This document shows, one piece after another, positions 47,648 to 57,005 of a stretch of DNA of 64,000 bases. A program made the position numbers and the translations under genes. A model generated the notes under the pieces. That model did not search any database. It had not been told where the DNA came from and worked only from the letters and a program-made list of their open reading frames with translations. Origin of the DNA: Anaerobacillus isosaccharinicus (GTDB taxonomy: Bacteria > Bacillota > Bacilli > Bacillales > Anaerobacillaceae). The stretch is taken from NCBI RefSeq assembly GCF_001866075.3, contig NZ_CP063356.1:186001-250000 (forward strand), read 5' to 3'. How positions within the stretch are numbered: position 1 is the first letter of the stretch; the number at the start of each line of letters is the position of its first letter.

Positions 47648-49225
47648 TTAACCAATCATTTCCGATAGCTCAAAAAATTTTTCGCAATACAAATCACCAT
47701 TTAGAAATACATTCTGGTAACCGTACCACTTCTTATCATTCGTTGTAGGATAGTCTGATCGATAATGCCCACCACGACTTTCCTCTCTCATTAAACTAGC
47801 TCTTGCAATTAATGATCCAGAAATTAACATATTACAAATAATCTTGTCTTCTACCGATAACTGAAAGTGACTTTGCTCCATTGAAATGTCTTTAAACTGA
47901 TCAAACCAACTGACGGCTTTTTGAAGCCCTTCCTTGTCTCTCATGATACCTACATAACGATCCATTACCTCTTGAATTTCGGTTTTAGTAGGTAGTGGAA
48001 GGTTGTTGAATGTTTTCATCACAACGGGTACGCGCCCGCCATCACGCTTTATTTTTTCTGCTCCTAAAATTGTACTAGCTAAACGTTCAGCAAATACAAT
48101 GGCCTCTAATAAAGAATTACTAGCTAATCGATTTGCTCCATGGACACCTGTATAAGCACACTCGCCAACAGCAAATAAGTTTTCGATGGATGAGCGTCCA
48201 TCTCGATCAACTTTAACTCCACCCATGATAAAATGGGCGCCAGGTTGAACTGGTAATAAGCCGCTTTTTAATAGCTCTGGGGTTTTTTTACACATTTCAT
48301 AGATTGACGGAAATCTATATTGAAAATTAGCCACATTATTTATATTTAAAAATATTTTATTATTGTTTAATTTTGTATTAAAAATTTCCCTCGCTACAAC
48401 ATCACGTGGGGCTAAGTCTTCCAATGAATGCTTCCCTTTCATAAGGAACTGACCATCTTCAGTAACAAGCCTTCCTCCTTCGCCACGAACCGCTTCTGAA
48501 ATAAGTCCACAACTGCTATCTCCATTCATTAACAAAGTCGGATGAAATTGAATAAATTCCATATCACAAATAGCAGCACCAGCTCGATAGGCCATTGCAA
48601 TGCCATCACCTGTGGCTTCAAGACAATTCGATGTTGCTGAATAAAGTTGACCAATACCACCTGTTGCAATAATCACTTGATCTGCCTCGATAAACCAGAT
48701 ATCCTCATTTGTATCTTTTGTAAAAACCCCCAGGCAAACGCCGTTTTCAACCAATAAGTCGTAGGCCATTTCTTGCTCAAAGACTTCAATCTTCGAAAGC
48801 ACCCTTGCCATAATTGCTTCAACCACTACTTTACCAGTTGCGTCTCCGCCAGCATGAAGGATCCTTCTTTTACCATGAGCACCTTCCATACCTAATGAGA
48901 GTTGATTATTATCATCTTTGTCAAAAGATACACCCATTTCGATGAGCTTTTTTATTAGCCTAGTTCCATGCTTCACAAGGATCTCTGTCGTTTCTCTGTT
49001 GTTATGAAAGCCTCCAGCAACGATCGTATCGTTAAAATGCTCCTGCCAATGATCTTCCTTCGTCATGGCAGCGGCAATTCCTCCTTGGGCGAGCCAAGAA
49101 TTACTATGATTCAATTCTGACTTTGTGATAAGCATCACATTTCTATCGTTACAAAGGTAATCTGCAGTCATTAATCCCGCAAGACCTCCTCCAATAATAA
49201 CGACATCAGTTTTTTTTACATTCAT
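47648..49225 (-). CDS. nadB: L-aspartate oxidase
   Basis: The 525-residue flavoprotein opens VVIIGGGLAGLMTADYL and has WLAQGGIAAAM, EFIQFHPT, RGEGGRLV and HGANRLASNSLLEA. It oxidises aspartate to iminoaspartate. I start at ATG 49223-49225 because AAGGAGG lies 6 bases upstream; an earlier frame start at 49303 would add 26 residues. The promoter region holds two inverted GTCTTG boxes likely bound by NiaR. Confidence 0.95.
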   Translation of the reverse strand: MNVKKTDVVIIGGGLAGLMTADYLCNDRNVMLITKSELNHSNSWLAQGGIAAAMTKEDHWQEHFNDTIVAGGFHNNRETTEILVKHGTRLIKKLIEMGVSFDKDDNNQLSLGMEGAHGKRRILHAGGDATGKVVVEAIMARVLSKIEVFEQEMAYDLLVENGVCLGVFTKDTNEDIWFIEADQVIIATGGIGQLYSATSNCLEATGDGIAMAYRAGAAICDMEFIQFHPTLLMNGDSSCGLISEAVRGEGGRLVTEDGQFLMKGKHSLEDLAPRDVVAREIFNTKLNNNKIFLNINNVANFQYRFPSIYEMCKKTPELLKSGLLPVQPGAHFIMGGVKVDRDGRSSIENLFAVGECAYTGVHGANRLASNSLLEAIVFAERLASTILGAEKIKRDGGRVPVVMKTFNNLPLPTKTEIQEVMDRYVGIMRDKEGLQKAVSWFDQFKDISMEQSHFQLSVEDKIICNMLISGSLIARASLMREESRGGHYRSDYPTTNDKKWYGYQNVFLNGDLYCEKFFELSEMIG

Positions 49226-49293
49226 ACTTATCCTCCTTTTAAAGGAACTAGACGGCTTTTTCATTGCTTTATTCACATAATTAACATACAACT

Positions 49294-49337
49294 GTCTTGA
49301 CACCTATATTTACATACTTTTAAACTAGTGACAAGAC
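49294..49337. promoter_or_regulatory. Candidate NiaR operators between nadB and nifS
   Basis: GTCTTGACAC (49294-49303) and GTGACAAGAC (49328-49337) form an imperfect inverted pair 24 bases apart. They resemble the NiaR/YrxA site and overlap the best -35 candidates in both directions. The regulator gene niaR lies two genes away. Confidence 0.6.
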
Positions 49338-49487
49338 TTTTTTTACTTTACCAACGTTTATCTTTAATAAAAATGGAAAACTAATATTATTTTAGACCAT
49401 TGCAAAAATTTGTACTATTTTTCACTATGGCATATCCTTTTACAAAGAGCTTTTCTATCGGTTTAAATTTACTAAGGTGGTGCGTTG

Positions 49488-50612
49488 ATGATTTATTTAG
49501 ATTATTGTGCAACAACACCAATGTCAGAGAAGGCTTTGGATGTTTTTTCAAAAGCTTCCATAAATTTTTTTGGGAATCCTAGTAGTCTTCACGATGAAGG
49601 AGCGAGAGCAAAAAGTTTGTTAGAACAATCTCGTAAAGCCATTGCAAACTGTATAAATGGAGACACAAAGGGAGTTTACTTTACTGGTGGTGGCTCAGAT
49701 TCGAATAACTTAGCGATCAAGACATTAGTTAAGGGAAAAACTGGACATATCATTACTACAAGTATTGAACATTTCTCAGTCCTTAACACCTTCTTGCAGC
49801 TTGAAGAAGAAGGCTTTGAAATTACATTTTTAGACGTTGACCAAACAGGAAAAGTATCTCTATCAACATTAAAAGATGAGATAAAAGATAATACAATTCT
49901 TGTCTCAATTGGTCACGCCAATTCCGACATTGGAACAATCCAAAATTTAAGTGAGATTGGAGCTTTTCTTAAAGAAACAAATATAATTTTTCATAGTGAT
50001 TGTGTTCAGTCTTTTGGTAAAATTCCAGTCGATGTTGCAACATTAAATGTTGATAGTATTTCACTCTCAAGTCATAAAGTTTACGGACCAAAAGGTGTAG
50101 GAGCAGTATACATCTCTCCAAAAATTAACTGGAAGCCAATCATTCCAAATACATCCCATGAAAATGGGTTTCGTCCTGGAACAGTAAATGTACCTGCCAT
50201 CGCTAGCTTTGCCGAGGCTGCAATTGACATATGCACTCAGATGCAAGACGAACGTTCTCGTTTAAAAGAGTTAAGTCAATTACTACTACAGCGCCTATCA
50301 GAAAAAAACATTTCTTATAGCCTTGTAGGTCATAATACTGACCGCTTAAGTCATCATTTATCATTAAGAATTCATGGTATTGAAGGTCAATGGATTATGC
50401 TAGAACTTAGTCAAAAAAATATCGCTATATCAACTGGAACAGCTTGTAAAGTTGGAGAGCAAAATGCTTCTAAAACGATGCTACAATTAGGCTTTACTAA
50501 AGATGCTGCGACTGAGTTAATTCGAATTTCTATGGGTAGAAAAACAACAAAAGCTGATATTGAAAATACAGCAAGTGCTCTTGAAAACATTGTTAAAAAT
50601 TTCTTCGAGTAA
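49488..50612 (+). CDS. nifS: Cysteine desulfurase NifS of the NAD cluster
   Basis: The 374-residue class V enzyme has the PLP lysine in SLSSHKVYGPKG (about 201-212) and the catalytic cysteine in STGTACKVGEQ (about 315-325). In B. subtilis this paralogue matures the NadA Fe-S cluster. The start is ATG 49488, 7 bases after AAGGTGG. It is divergent from nadB and cotranscribed with niaR. Confidence 0.93.
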   Translation: MIYLDYCATTPMSEKALDVFSKASINFFGNPSSLHDEGARAKSLLEQSRKAIANCINGDTKGVYFTGGGSDSNNLAIKTLVKGKTGHIITTSIEHFSVLNTFLQLEEEGFEITFLDVDQTGKVSLSTLKDEIKDNTILVSIGHANSDIGTIQNLSEIGAFLKETNIIFHSDCVQSFGKIPVDVATLNVDSISLSSHKVYGPKGVGAVYISPKINWKPIIPNTSHENGFRPGTVNVPAIASFAEAAIDICTQMQDERSRLKELSQLLLQRLSEKNISYSLVGHNTDRLSHHLSLRIHGIEGQWIMLELSQKNIAISTGTACKVGEQNASKTMLQLGFTKDAATELIRISMGRKTTKADIENTASALENIVKNFFE

Positions 50613-50626
50613 AAGGGGAGTCTTGA

Positions 50627-51178
50627 ATGAAGCAACAAAAGAAAAAGGTATTAGGCGAAGAACGAAGAGAGTTAATTTTACAATGGCTTATGAATGAAGA
50701 ACAGCCAATTACCGGAACTCTACTTGCAACGAAAACAAACGTTAGCCGCCAAGTTATTGTTCAGGATATCTCAATATTAAAAGCAAGAAATTTTCCGATT
50801 TTGGCAACAGCTCAAGGCTATGTTTATTTTAAGGAACAACTGAAAACAGACTTAGTTTCTAGAGTTATCGCTTGTAAACATTCCCCTGAAAAAACTGCAG
50901 AAGAGCTGAATATTATTGTTGATTATGGTGGAATTGTCAAAGATGTCGCTGTAGAACATCCCGTATACGGTGATTTAACTGCTTCACTTATGATTAGGAA
51001 TCGTCGTGATGTACAGCTATTTATTACAAAAATGGCCACAACAAATGCATCACTCCTATCACAGCTTACAGATGGAGTTCATCTTCATACGATAGAAGCA
51101 AGGAGAAAGGATATACTTGACGAGATTTGTAACACCCTATCTGAAGCTGGTTTTCTCTTGAGTAGCGAGGATAATTAA
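50627..51178 (+). CDS. niaR: NiaR (YrxA/NadR), NAD biosynthesis repressor
   Basis: The 183-residue protein has an N-terminal HTH_11 domain (ITGTLLATKTNVSRQVIVQDI, about 24-44) and a C-terminal 3H domain with histidines in VEHPVYGDL and GVHLHTIEA. It represses nadBCA and nifS with nicotinic acid as corepressor (known for B. subtilis). It is 14 bases after nifS with AAAGGGGAG upstream. Confidence 0.93.
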   Translation: MKQQKKKVLGEERRELILQWLMNEEQPITGTLLATKTNVSRQVIVQDISILKARNFPILATAQGYVYFKEQLKTDLVSRVIACKHSPEKTAEELNIIVDYGGIVKDVAVEHPVYGDLTASLMIRNRRDVQLFITKMATTNASLLSQLTDGVHLHTIEARRKDILDEICNTLSEAGFLLSSEDN

Positions 51179-51229
51179 ATGCCGTAGAAAAAATCTCAAA
51201 AGAAAATTAAGCGATATTTAAGAAAAGCG

Positions 51230-51270
51230 CAGAGCGCCCGCCTAACGGCTCGGAGCTAGACAACTTTTTA
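51230..51270. repeat. Possible short interspersed motif after niaR
   Basis: AAAGCGCAGAGCGCCCGCC then CGGCTCGGAGCTAGACAA stand out by GC content. A shorter relative, CTGCGGAGCTAAAA, occurs near 55178-55191. This resembles Bacillus repeat-like motifs but there are too few copies here to judge. Confidence 0.3.
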
Positions 51271-51303
51271 AATTCAAAAAGTTATACTTTCTTATCTTTA
51301 AAT

Positions 51304-51342
51304 AAAACTGGCTAGGATCTGTATCATCCTAGCCAGTTTTTA
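51304..51342. terminator. Bidirectional terminator of niaR and pheA
   Basis: AAAACTGGCTAGGAT and ATCCTAGCCAGTTTT pair around a short loop, with runs on both sides. Confidence 0.9.
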
Positions 51343-52224
51343 TGTTTTGACCTTAACCTCATGTTCTTTTTTTAATAGTGAAAAACACGGATAACTTCCT
51401 AACATCGTTACCTGACACTGTAAGGCTTCTAATTCTGCAATCACTCCTGGAATTAGGACCTCATCAATTTTCATCTCAACATCGATCACAAAGAAATAAT
51501 TTCCTAACCCTGTTTTCATCGGCCTTGATTCGATTTTTGATAGGTTTAGCTTACGCCAAGCAAAAGCAGAAAGAACATGGTGAAGTGCGCCAGGATAATC
51601 AGATGGCAACGTCACCATCAACGTCGTTTTGTCTCCAGTATAAAGTGTTGATGTTTCTGGAATGATCTTTTTTTCATTTCTCAAAATAACAAAGCGAGTA
51701 TGATTATTTTCATAATCATGTATGTTGTTTTGTGCTATTTCTAAATTGTACTGCTTAGCTGCTAAATGATTTCCAATCGCAGCAATGCGCTCATTCGGAT
51801 GATTAGCAACAAAATCAGCTGCTGCCCCTGTTGAGTTCATATACTCAAACTTAGCGTTGGGAAGCATTGAGCGTAAAAATTGATGACATTGGGCAATTGC
51901 ATGAGGATGTGAATACACTTTTTCAATTTCAGTCCAAGTACTGAAATGGTTACTATGAATTAATAAATGCTGCTCAATAGGAACAACAATCTCACCATTA
52001 ATCATAAGTTTTTGATTATGAATTAAATAATCTAACGTTAAATTAACTGAACCCTCAATTGCATTCTCGATAGGAACAACTGCAAAATCTACTGTTCCAG
52101 TAGTAACTCCGTCCATACAATCAGGAATGGAGGAAAAAGGAACTAGCTCCTCATTAAGAAATACCGCTTTTGCAGCCACCTCTGTAAATGTTCCCTTTGG
52201 ACCTAAATAAGCAATTTTATTCAT
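51340..52224 (-). CDS. pheA: Prephenate dehydratase
   Basis: The protein (294 residues) has the PDT domain opening IAYLGPKGTFTEVA with VPIENAIEGSVNLTLDYL, and NHTRFVIL with the catalytic threonine, then an ACT domain with SKIESRPMKTGLGNYFFVID for phenylalanine feedback. It makes phenylpyruvate. I choose the second of two adjacent ATG codons (52222-52224), 7 bases after AGGAG. It follows pheB. Confidence 0.94.
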   Translation of the reverse strand: MNKIAYLGPKGTFTEVAAKAVFLNEELVPFSSIPDCMDGVTTGTVDFAVVPIENAIEGSVNLTLDYLIHNQKLMINGEIVVPIEQHLLIHSNHFSTWTEIEKVYSHPHAIAQCHQFLRSMLPNAKFEYMNSTGAAADFVANHPNERIAAIGNHLAAKQYNLEIAQNNIHDYENNHTRFVILRNEKKIIPETSTLYTGDKTTLMVTLPSDYPGALHHVLSAFAWRKLNLSKIESRPMKTGLGNYFFVIDVEMKIDEVLIPGVIAELEALQCQVTMLGSYPCFSLLKKEHEVKVKT

Positions 52225-52242
52225 CATGTGCTCCTTTCAAAT

Positions 52243-52689
52243 CTATGCTCCGGATCCAATCAGTTCTACTTTTTCTACTGCATCAAGCTGTTGAATTTGT
52301 TTCACCAATTTGTCGATCTCAATGACCATTGAAGCAGTTTCAATAGACAACGTAATCGTTGCTCTACCTTGTAGTGGAATGGTTTGATTAATTGTTAGGA
52401 CGTTCGAGCCTGCCTCAGCTACAACCGATAATAATCTCGATAATGTTCCTGACCGATCTTCAAGATGAATAGAAAGTGTCATAATCTTTTCCTTCACCAT
52501 TGTATGAAAAGGAAAGATACCATCTTTGTATTTATAAAAAGCACTTCTACTTAGATCAACTGCCATAACAGCTTCGTTTATCTTTTTAACTTTACCACTG
52601 TCTAGTAAAGCCTTTGCTTCTAACGTTTTTTGCATTGCTTCTGGCAATATATCAGCCCTAACTAAATAAAACTCTTCTCTATTTTTCAT
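52243..52689 (-). CDS. pheB: PheB, ACT-domain protein (UPF0735)
   Basis: The 148-residue protein has an HTH-like N-terminal half ([18 protein letters not shown], about 44-61) and a C-terminal ACT domain ([26 protein letters not shown]), the pattern of Bacillus PheB. It is not a chorismate mutase. Function is unclear, perhaps amino-acid sensing. I start at ATG 52687-52689, matching the family start; GTG codons upstream would add up to 6 residues. Confidence 0.88.
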   Translation of the reverse strand: MKNREEFYLVRADILPEAMQKTLEAKALLDSGKVKKINEAVMAVDLSRSAFYKYKDGIFPFHTMVKEKIMTLSIHLEDRSGTLSRLLSVVAEAGSNVLTINQTIPLQGRATITLSIETASMVIEIDKLVKQIQQLDAVEKVELIGSGA

Positions 52690-52757
52690 TGACACTAAGA
52701 CCACCACCTGAAATTTCCTATTAATACATTATAAATTTGCAAGACTATTTTGACAAC

Positions 52758-52877
52758 ATAATAATGTAGAATGCAAAATTTAGAATGTAGAATTGTTGAA
52801 AAGTAACGCAAAGAAGAAAAAGCCTCTTTGAATCACTCACACCATTCTACATTTTTACTTCTACATACTACATTTAA
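52758..52877. repeat. Heptad-arm inverted repeat, locus 11 (obg/pheB gap)
   Basis: Left units are TGTAGAA, TGCAAAA, TTTAGAA, TGTAGAA; right units are TTCTACA then TTCTACA, TACTACA. The core is unrelated to GCTTCGAAGC. It sits just beyond the obg terminator. Confidence 0.8.
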
Positions 52878-52903
52878 AAAGCTACCTTCACAGGTAGCTT
52901 TTT
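52876..52903. terminator. Terminator of obg
   Basis: AAAAAGCTACC and GGTAGCTTTTT pair perfectly around six bases. It ends the spo0B-obg transcript before pheB. Confidence 0.9.
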
Positions 52904-52907
52904 AAAA

Positions 52908-54188
52908 TTATTCAACAAACTCAAATTCAAATTTTAAGATACGAACTAGGTCGCCGTCTTTAGCTCCAAGCTCACGAAGAGTAGCATCTACGCCCATTCC
53001 TCTCATTTGACGTGCAAAACGACGAATTGATTCATCTCTTGTGAAATCGGTCATTTTAAAGAGCTTCTCTAAGTCAGGACCGGAAAGTACAAATACACCA
53101 TCATCGTCTTTAGTAATTTTATACGGTTCTTCAGCTTTTTCGTGGCGATAAACAATTCTACTTTCCACTTCTTCTTCAACAAGTGGAAACTCTGATGTCG
53201 TGTCTACTTTATCGGCAACTGCTAAAATTAGTTCTCTTAAGCCTTGTCTTGTAATAGCTGAAATCGGGAATATCGGGACATCTTGTCCTAACTGTTCTTT
53301 GAAATAAGCTAAATTGTCTTCAGAATCAGGCATGTCCATTTTATTAGCCACAATGATTTCTGGACGCTCTGTTAAGCGAAGATTGTATTCTTTAAGTTCT
53401 TGTTTGATTTTTACGTAGTCATCGTAAGGGTCTCGTCCTTCTAAACCAGACATATCAATAACGTGAACAATAACCTTTGTTCTTTCAATATGTCTCAAAA
53501 ATTGATGTCCTAATCCAACACCTAAGTGAGCACCTTCAATTAAACCAGGCAAGTCAGCCATAACAAAGCTACGACCTTCTTCGACCTCGACTACACCTAA
53601 GTTCGGTTTAATTGTTGTGAAATGATACTCAGCAATTTTAGGCCTTGCCGCTGACACAACGGATAAAAGGGTTGATTTACCTACACTTGGGAACCCTACA
53701 AGTCCCACATCTGCAAGCAGTTTAAGCTCAAGAGTAATATTACGCTCTTGACCAGGTTCTCCATTTTCAGCGATTTCCGGTGCTGGGTTCGTAGGAGTTG
53801 CAAAACGACAATTCCCGCGACCACCACGACCACCTTTAGCAATAATCGCGCGTTGTCCATGATTTACTAAATCAGCAATTGTTGTTTTAGTATCCTCATC
53901 AATAACCGTTGTTCCTGGAGGAACTTTAATAACAAAATCTGGAGCATTTTTTCCATGCTGACTTTTAGATCTACCATGTTCTCCACGTTGGGCCTTAAAA
54001 TGACGTTGATAACGGAAATCCATTAATGTTCTTAAGCCTTCTTCGACTTCAAAGACAACATTCGCTCCACTACCACCATCACCCCCAGCTGGCCCACCAT
54101 CTGGAATATATTTCTCACGACGGAATGCAACCATTCCGTTACCACCGTCGCCACCTTTTACATATACCGTAACCTTATCTACAAACAT
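52908..54188 (-). CDS. obg: GTPase Obg (CgtA)
   Basis: The 426 residues have the glycine-rich Obg fold ([22 protein letters not shown]), a GTPase domain with GFPSVGKST (about 165-173), [10 protein letters not shown] and NKMD, and the C-terminal OCT domain. Obg acts in ribosome assembly, stress signalling and sporulation. It follows spo0B, as in B. subtilis. Confidence 0.96.
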   Translation of the reverse strand: MFVDKVTVYVKGGDGGNGMVAFRREKYIPDGGPAGGDGGSGANVVFEVEEGLRTLMDFRYQRHFKAQRGEHGRSKSQHGKNAPDFVIKVPPGTTVIDEDTKTTIADLVNHGQRAIIAKGGRGGRGNCRFATPTNPAPEIAENGEPGQERNITLELKLLADVGLVGFPSVGKSTLLSVVSAARPKIAEYHFTTIKPNLGVVEVEEGRSFVMADLPGLIEGAHLGVGLGHQFLRHIERTKVIVHVIDMSGLEGRDPYDDYVKIKQELKEYNLRLTERPEIIVANKMDMPDSEDNLAYFKEQLGQDVPIFPISAITRQGLRELILAVADKVDTTSEFPLVEEEVESRIVYRHEKAEEPYKITKDDDGVFVLSGPDLEKLFKMTDFTRDESIRRFARQMRGMGVDATLRELGAKDGDLVRILKFEFEFVE

Positions 54189-54228
54189 CTTTTCACCTCA
54201 AAAATTCTTCAATCTCGTTCATTTAAGC

Positions 54229-54777
54229 TTAATTTATTAGCTTAAATGTTACGTAAAACTCTTCCTTACTAATATAAGATTCCACTAATTGCATTTGTTC
54301 ATTCCAATTGTTTTCGTTCTCGACAATTTTTTTTATTTTTTCATCATTAGTTAACTTTCCTTGAAAATCAAACGTAAAACGTGGGAACTCATCTTCTAGT
54401 AGCTCTATCGTTAACTGTAAATGATTATCGCCATATTGTTCACAGCTTTCATTTAAAGCAAATGAAAACTGATGAAACCACTTCTGCAAGCGATTTTCAA
54501 ATAAATTAAGGTTTTGACATTCTCCAATTACTTCAAACTCTAGTTGAAAATGGTTTCCTTTCTCCCAATTAAAAACTAAAATTTCATTGGCAAAATTGGG
54601 AATACTAAGGTTTGAAAGTTTACTTTCATGTTGGGATTGGTTCACAACCTCTTGAATAATTTCCTCTACACGATCGTATTTTTTTAAAGCAAGATTACCT
54701 TTAATTAATTGCATAACGTTAAGCCAATCATGCCGAGAATGCCGAAGTATTTGTAGGATGTTCCACTCATCTTTCAT
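54229..54777 (-). CDS. spo0B: Sporulation initiation phosphotransferase Spo0B
   Basis: The 182-residue protein has the phosphoacceptor histidine in RHSRHDWLNVMQLIKGNLAL (the H of HDWLN, about residue 16) and a degenerate ATPase-like C-terminal part. Spo0B passes phosphate from Spo0F to Spo0A. I choose ATG 54775-54777, with AGGTG upstream; a GTG at 54786 would add 3 residues. In B. subtilis ribosomal genes rplU and rpmA lie upstream; here an ABC importer does. Confidence 0.9.
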   Translation of the reverse strand: MKDEWNILQILRHSRHDWLNVMQLIKGNLALKKYDRVEEIIQEVVNQSQHESKLSNLSIPNFANEILVFNWEKGNHFQLEFEVIGECQNLNLFENRLQKWFHQFSFALNESCEQYGDNHLQLTIELLEDEFPRFTFDFQGKLTNDEKIKKIVENENNWNEQMQLVESYISKEEFYVTFKLIN

Positions 54778-55252
54778 ATCCAACACCTATTTTCGATAAA
54801 ATTTGCCTTGTTTATCCCCAATTAAAAAAGGCTGCCAAAGAGGAAAAGATGTAACTAGACATTTTCAATAAAATACCAAATGTCTTCATTATATAGGCAT
54901 AAACAAGAAAAGCCTTGTCCCGTCAACAAAGCAAAATAAGAAAAAACAATAGAGCAACCTTCATCTCGAAACTAAATGAAGAATTGCACAATTCGAACGA
55001 GTATAATTGTTAGCTACACTATATGTTATCATAAAAATTATTTTAAACAATCAAATTCAGTTATTTTTACCAACATTTTCTCCTTATCTAGCCAAAAAAA
55101 TGGCTAAAGAGTACTTTTTCTGTTTTAATTTATTGTTAGGCGACTTTTTGAGGAAGCCTTCTATCCAATTCCAATAGCTGCGGAGCTAAAAACCCCTGGC
55201 ATTCCATAATGAATTGAGAGAAACGTCACGGAAATTTTCTTGATTTATTTTG
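54778..55252. other. Non-coding gap between spo0B and the ABC importer
   Basis: I see no gene here. AGCCAAAAAAATGGCT (55090-55105) is a small hairpin and CTGCGGAGCTAAAA occurs near 55178. The spo0B promoter should lie near its left end but I cannot fix it. Confidence 0.4.
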
Positions 55253-55281
55253 TTGACAGTTTAATTTATCCATCATATACT
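55253..55281 (+). promoter_or_regulatory. Sigma-A promoter of the ABC importer
   Basis: TTGACA (55253-55258), a 17-base gap and TATACT (55276-55281) make a near-consensus promoter about 70 bases before the ATPase start. Confidence 0.85.
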
Positions 55282-55347
55282 AAGAGTACTTTAATCCCGA
55301 GTAAAAACATATGATTAATTAAATTAATGCAGTTTGGAGGTTTTAAC

Positions 55348-56196
55348 ATGACCCACGTAGTAATAAAAGACGTTGAAAAAACGTTTTATAATAAAGTTGA
55401 AAAGACTTCATTTACCGTATTCAATAACATTAACCTAACAATAAAAAAAGGGGAGTTTGTCTCTTTACTAGGTCCCTCTGGATGTGGAAAGTCTACTTTA
55501 CTAAATATTGTCGCAGGTCTAGATAAAGCTAGCAATGGCGTTGTCAAAATCGGTACTAAGGAAGTTAGTGGCCCAGGTTCTGATCGAGGTGTTGTTTTCC
55601 AAGAAGCAGCATTAATGCCATGGTTGACAGTTCTAGAAAATGTAACATTTGGACTAAAAAAACAAAAGATTAGCAAAGAAGCAGCTGAAAAAAAAGCGTT
55701 AGAATATTTAAAGCTTGTTCACCTAAGTAAGTTCGTTGGTTCATATCCACATGAACTTTCAGGCGGAATGAAGCAACGTGTTTCTATAGCAAGAGCACTT
55801 GCTATGGATCCCGAAATATTACTAATGGATGAACCTTTTGGAGCACTGGACGAGCAAACAAGATCAATGCTTCATAAAGAAGTTCAATTTATTTGGGAGC
55901 AAACAGGAAAAACAATTATTTTTGTAACTCATAACATTCGTGAATCAGTTCTTTTATCAGATCGAATTGTTTTAATGGGAACAAGACCTGGCGGAATTAT
56001 TCAAGAATTCCCAGTCAATCTACCAAGACCACGAAAACCTTCTTCACCAGAATTTATTAAACTCGAAGAAGACATTATGAGTTTATTAGCTGGTGAGATT
56101 GAGAAAGTAATGAAGGAGGAGATGGGTGATGACTACAACACTAAGAAGGCTAGCCTTCTTTACAGCTCTAATCGCAATATGGGAGAGCATATATAG
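55348..56196 (+). CDS. ABC importer ATPase, NitT/TauT/SsuB family
   Basis: The 282 residues contain Walker A GPSGCGKST, Q-loop FQEAALMPW, signature LSGGMKQR, Walker B LLMDEPFGALD and switch FVTHNI. The family energises uptake of sulfonates, nitrate or thiamine precursors. I choose ATG 55348, with TTGGAGG upstream; a start at 55327 lacks one. The last 22 residues overlap the permease gene by 68 bases in another frame, longer than usual, so the natural stop may have been lost. Confidence 0.9.
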   Translation: MTHVVIKDVEKTFYNKVEKTSFTVFNNINLTIKKGEFVSLLGPSGCGKSTLLNIVAGLDKASNGVVKIGTKEVSGPGSDRGVVFQEAALMPWLTVLENVTFGLKKQKISKEAAEKKALEYLKLVHLSKFVGSYPHELSGGMKQRVSIARALAMDPEILLMDEPFGALDEQTRSMLHKEVQFIWEQTGKTIIFVTHNIRESVLLSDRIVLMGTRPGGIIQEFPVNLPRPRKPSSPEFIKLEEDIMSLLAGEIEKVMKEEMGDDYNTKKASLLYSSNRNMGEHI

Positions 56197-56896
56197 GTTA
56201 AATGGAGAATTTAGCTTTTTTAGCACAAGATTTTTCCCGTCTCCAAGTGGAGCTATTCAACAATTATACAAAGGATTCTTTGAAACTGGCATTCTAAGCA
56301 ACGCCTTATTTACTAGTTTACAAAGAATTAGCTTAGGTTTCACCTTAGCCCTCTTAATTGGAGTTTCCCTAGGTATATTATTAGGACGCTCAAAACTTGC
56401 TGACGAAACACTTGGATCACTTGTTATTGCGCTTCAATCAATACCGAGTATTGTTTGGTTACCAATAGCGCTTATCTTCTTTGGACAAGGAAATACAGCG
56501 ATTATCTTTATTATTGTTTTAGGTGGAACATGGGCGATGACAATGAATGTTAGAATGGGGATTAAAAATGTTCAACCACTTCTAATTAGAGCAGCACTAA
56601 CAATGGGCTATAAAGGCTCTGAGCTTGTTTGGAAAGTGATGATCCCAGCCTCTATCCCAGCAGCATTAACAGGTGCTCGACTTGCTTGGGCATTCGGTTG
56701 GCGCGCCTTAATGGCAGGGGAACTTTTAGGCCGTGGCGGTCTTGGAAGAACACTACTTGATGCAAGAGACATGTTTAATATGGATTTAGTTATTGCAATT
56801 ATGGTCATTATTTCAGTGATTGGATTAATTGTTGAGTATTTAATTTTTGCTCCAATCGAAAGGAAAGTTATGACTCGTTGGGGATTGGCTAAGTAA
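56129..56896 (+). CDS. ABC importer permease, NitT/TauT/SsuC family
   Basis: The 255-residue protein has about six membrane segments and the EAA-loop region AALTMGYKGSELVWKVMIPASIPAALTGARL (about 156-186). The ATG at 56129 has AAGGAGG 9 bases upstream. It is encoded in the middle of the three-gene importer. Substrate is not evident from sequence. Confidence 0.9.
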   Translation: MTTTLRRLAFFTALIAIWESIYRLNGEFSFFSTRFFPSPSGAIQQLYKGFFETGILSNALFTSLQRISLGFTLALLIGVSLGILLGRSKLADETLGSLVIALQSIPSIVWLPIALIFFGQGNTAIIFIIVLGGTWAMTMNVRMGIKNVQPLLIRAALTMGYKGSELVWKVMIPASIPAALTGARLAWAFGWRALMAGELLGRGGLGRTLLDARDMFNMDLVIAIMVIISVIGLIVEYLIFAPIERKVMTRWGLAK

Positions 56897-56945
56897 ATGT
56901 AGAATCTAGAATGTAAATTGTAGAATGTAAAATGTAGAATTTTTA
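56893..56945. repeat. Heptad-arm repeat, locus 12 (one arm only)
   Basis: Six consecutive units follow the permease stop: TGTAGAA, TCTAGAA, TGTAAAT, TGTAGAA, TGTAAAA, TGTAGAA. No complementary right arm is seen before the binding-protein gene. The element lies inside the importer operon. Confidence 0.8.
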
Positions 56946-57005
56946 AATATTAGTAATTCATAGATGCAATTCAAAATAACGAAAAAAACATTGGGGGTAT
57001 AAAAG

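Noticed and set aside
51340-52840. T-box or other leader before pheB-pheA
   Set aside because: The gap holds only a heptad repeat and the obg terminator; no T-box motif is present.
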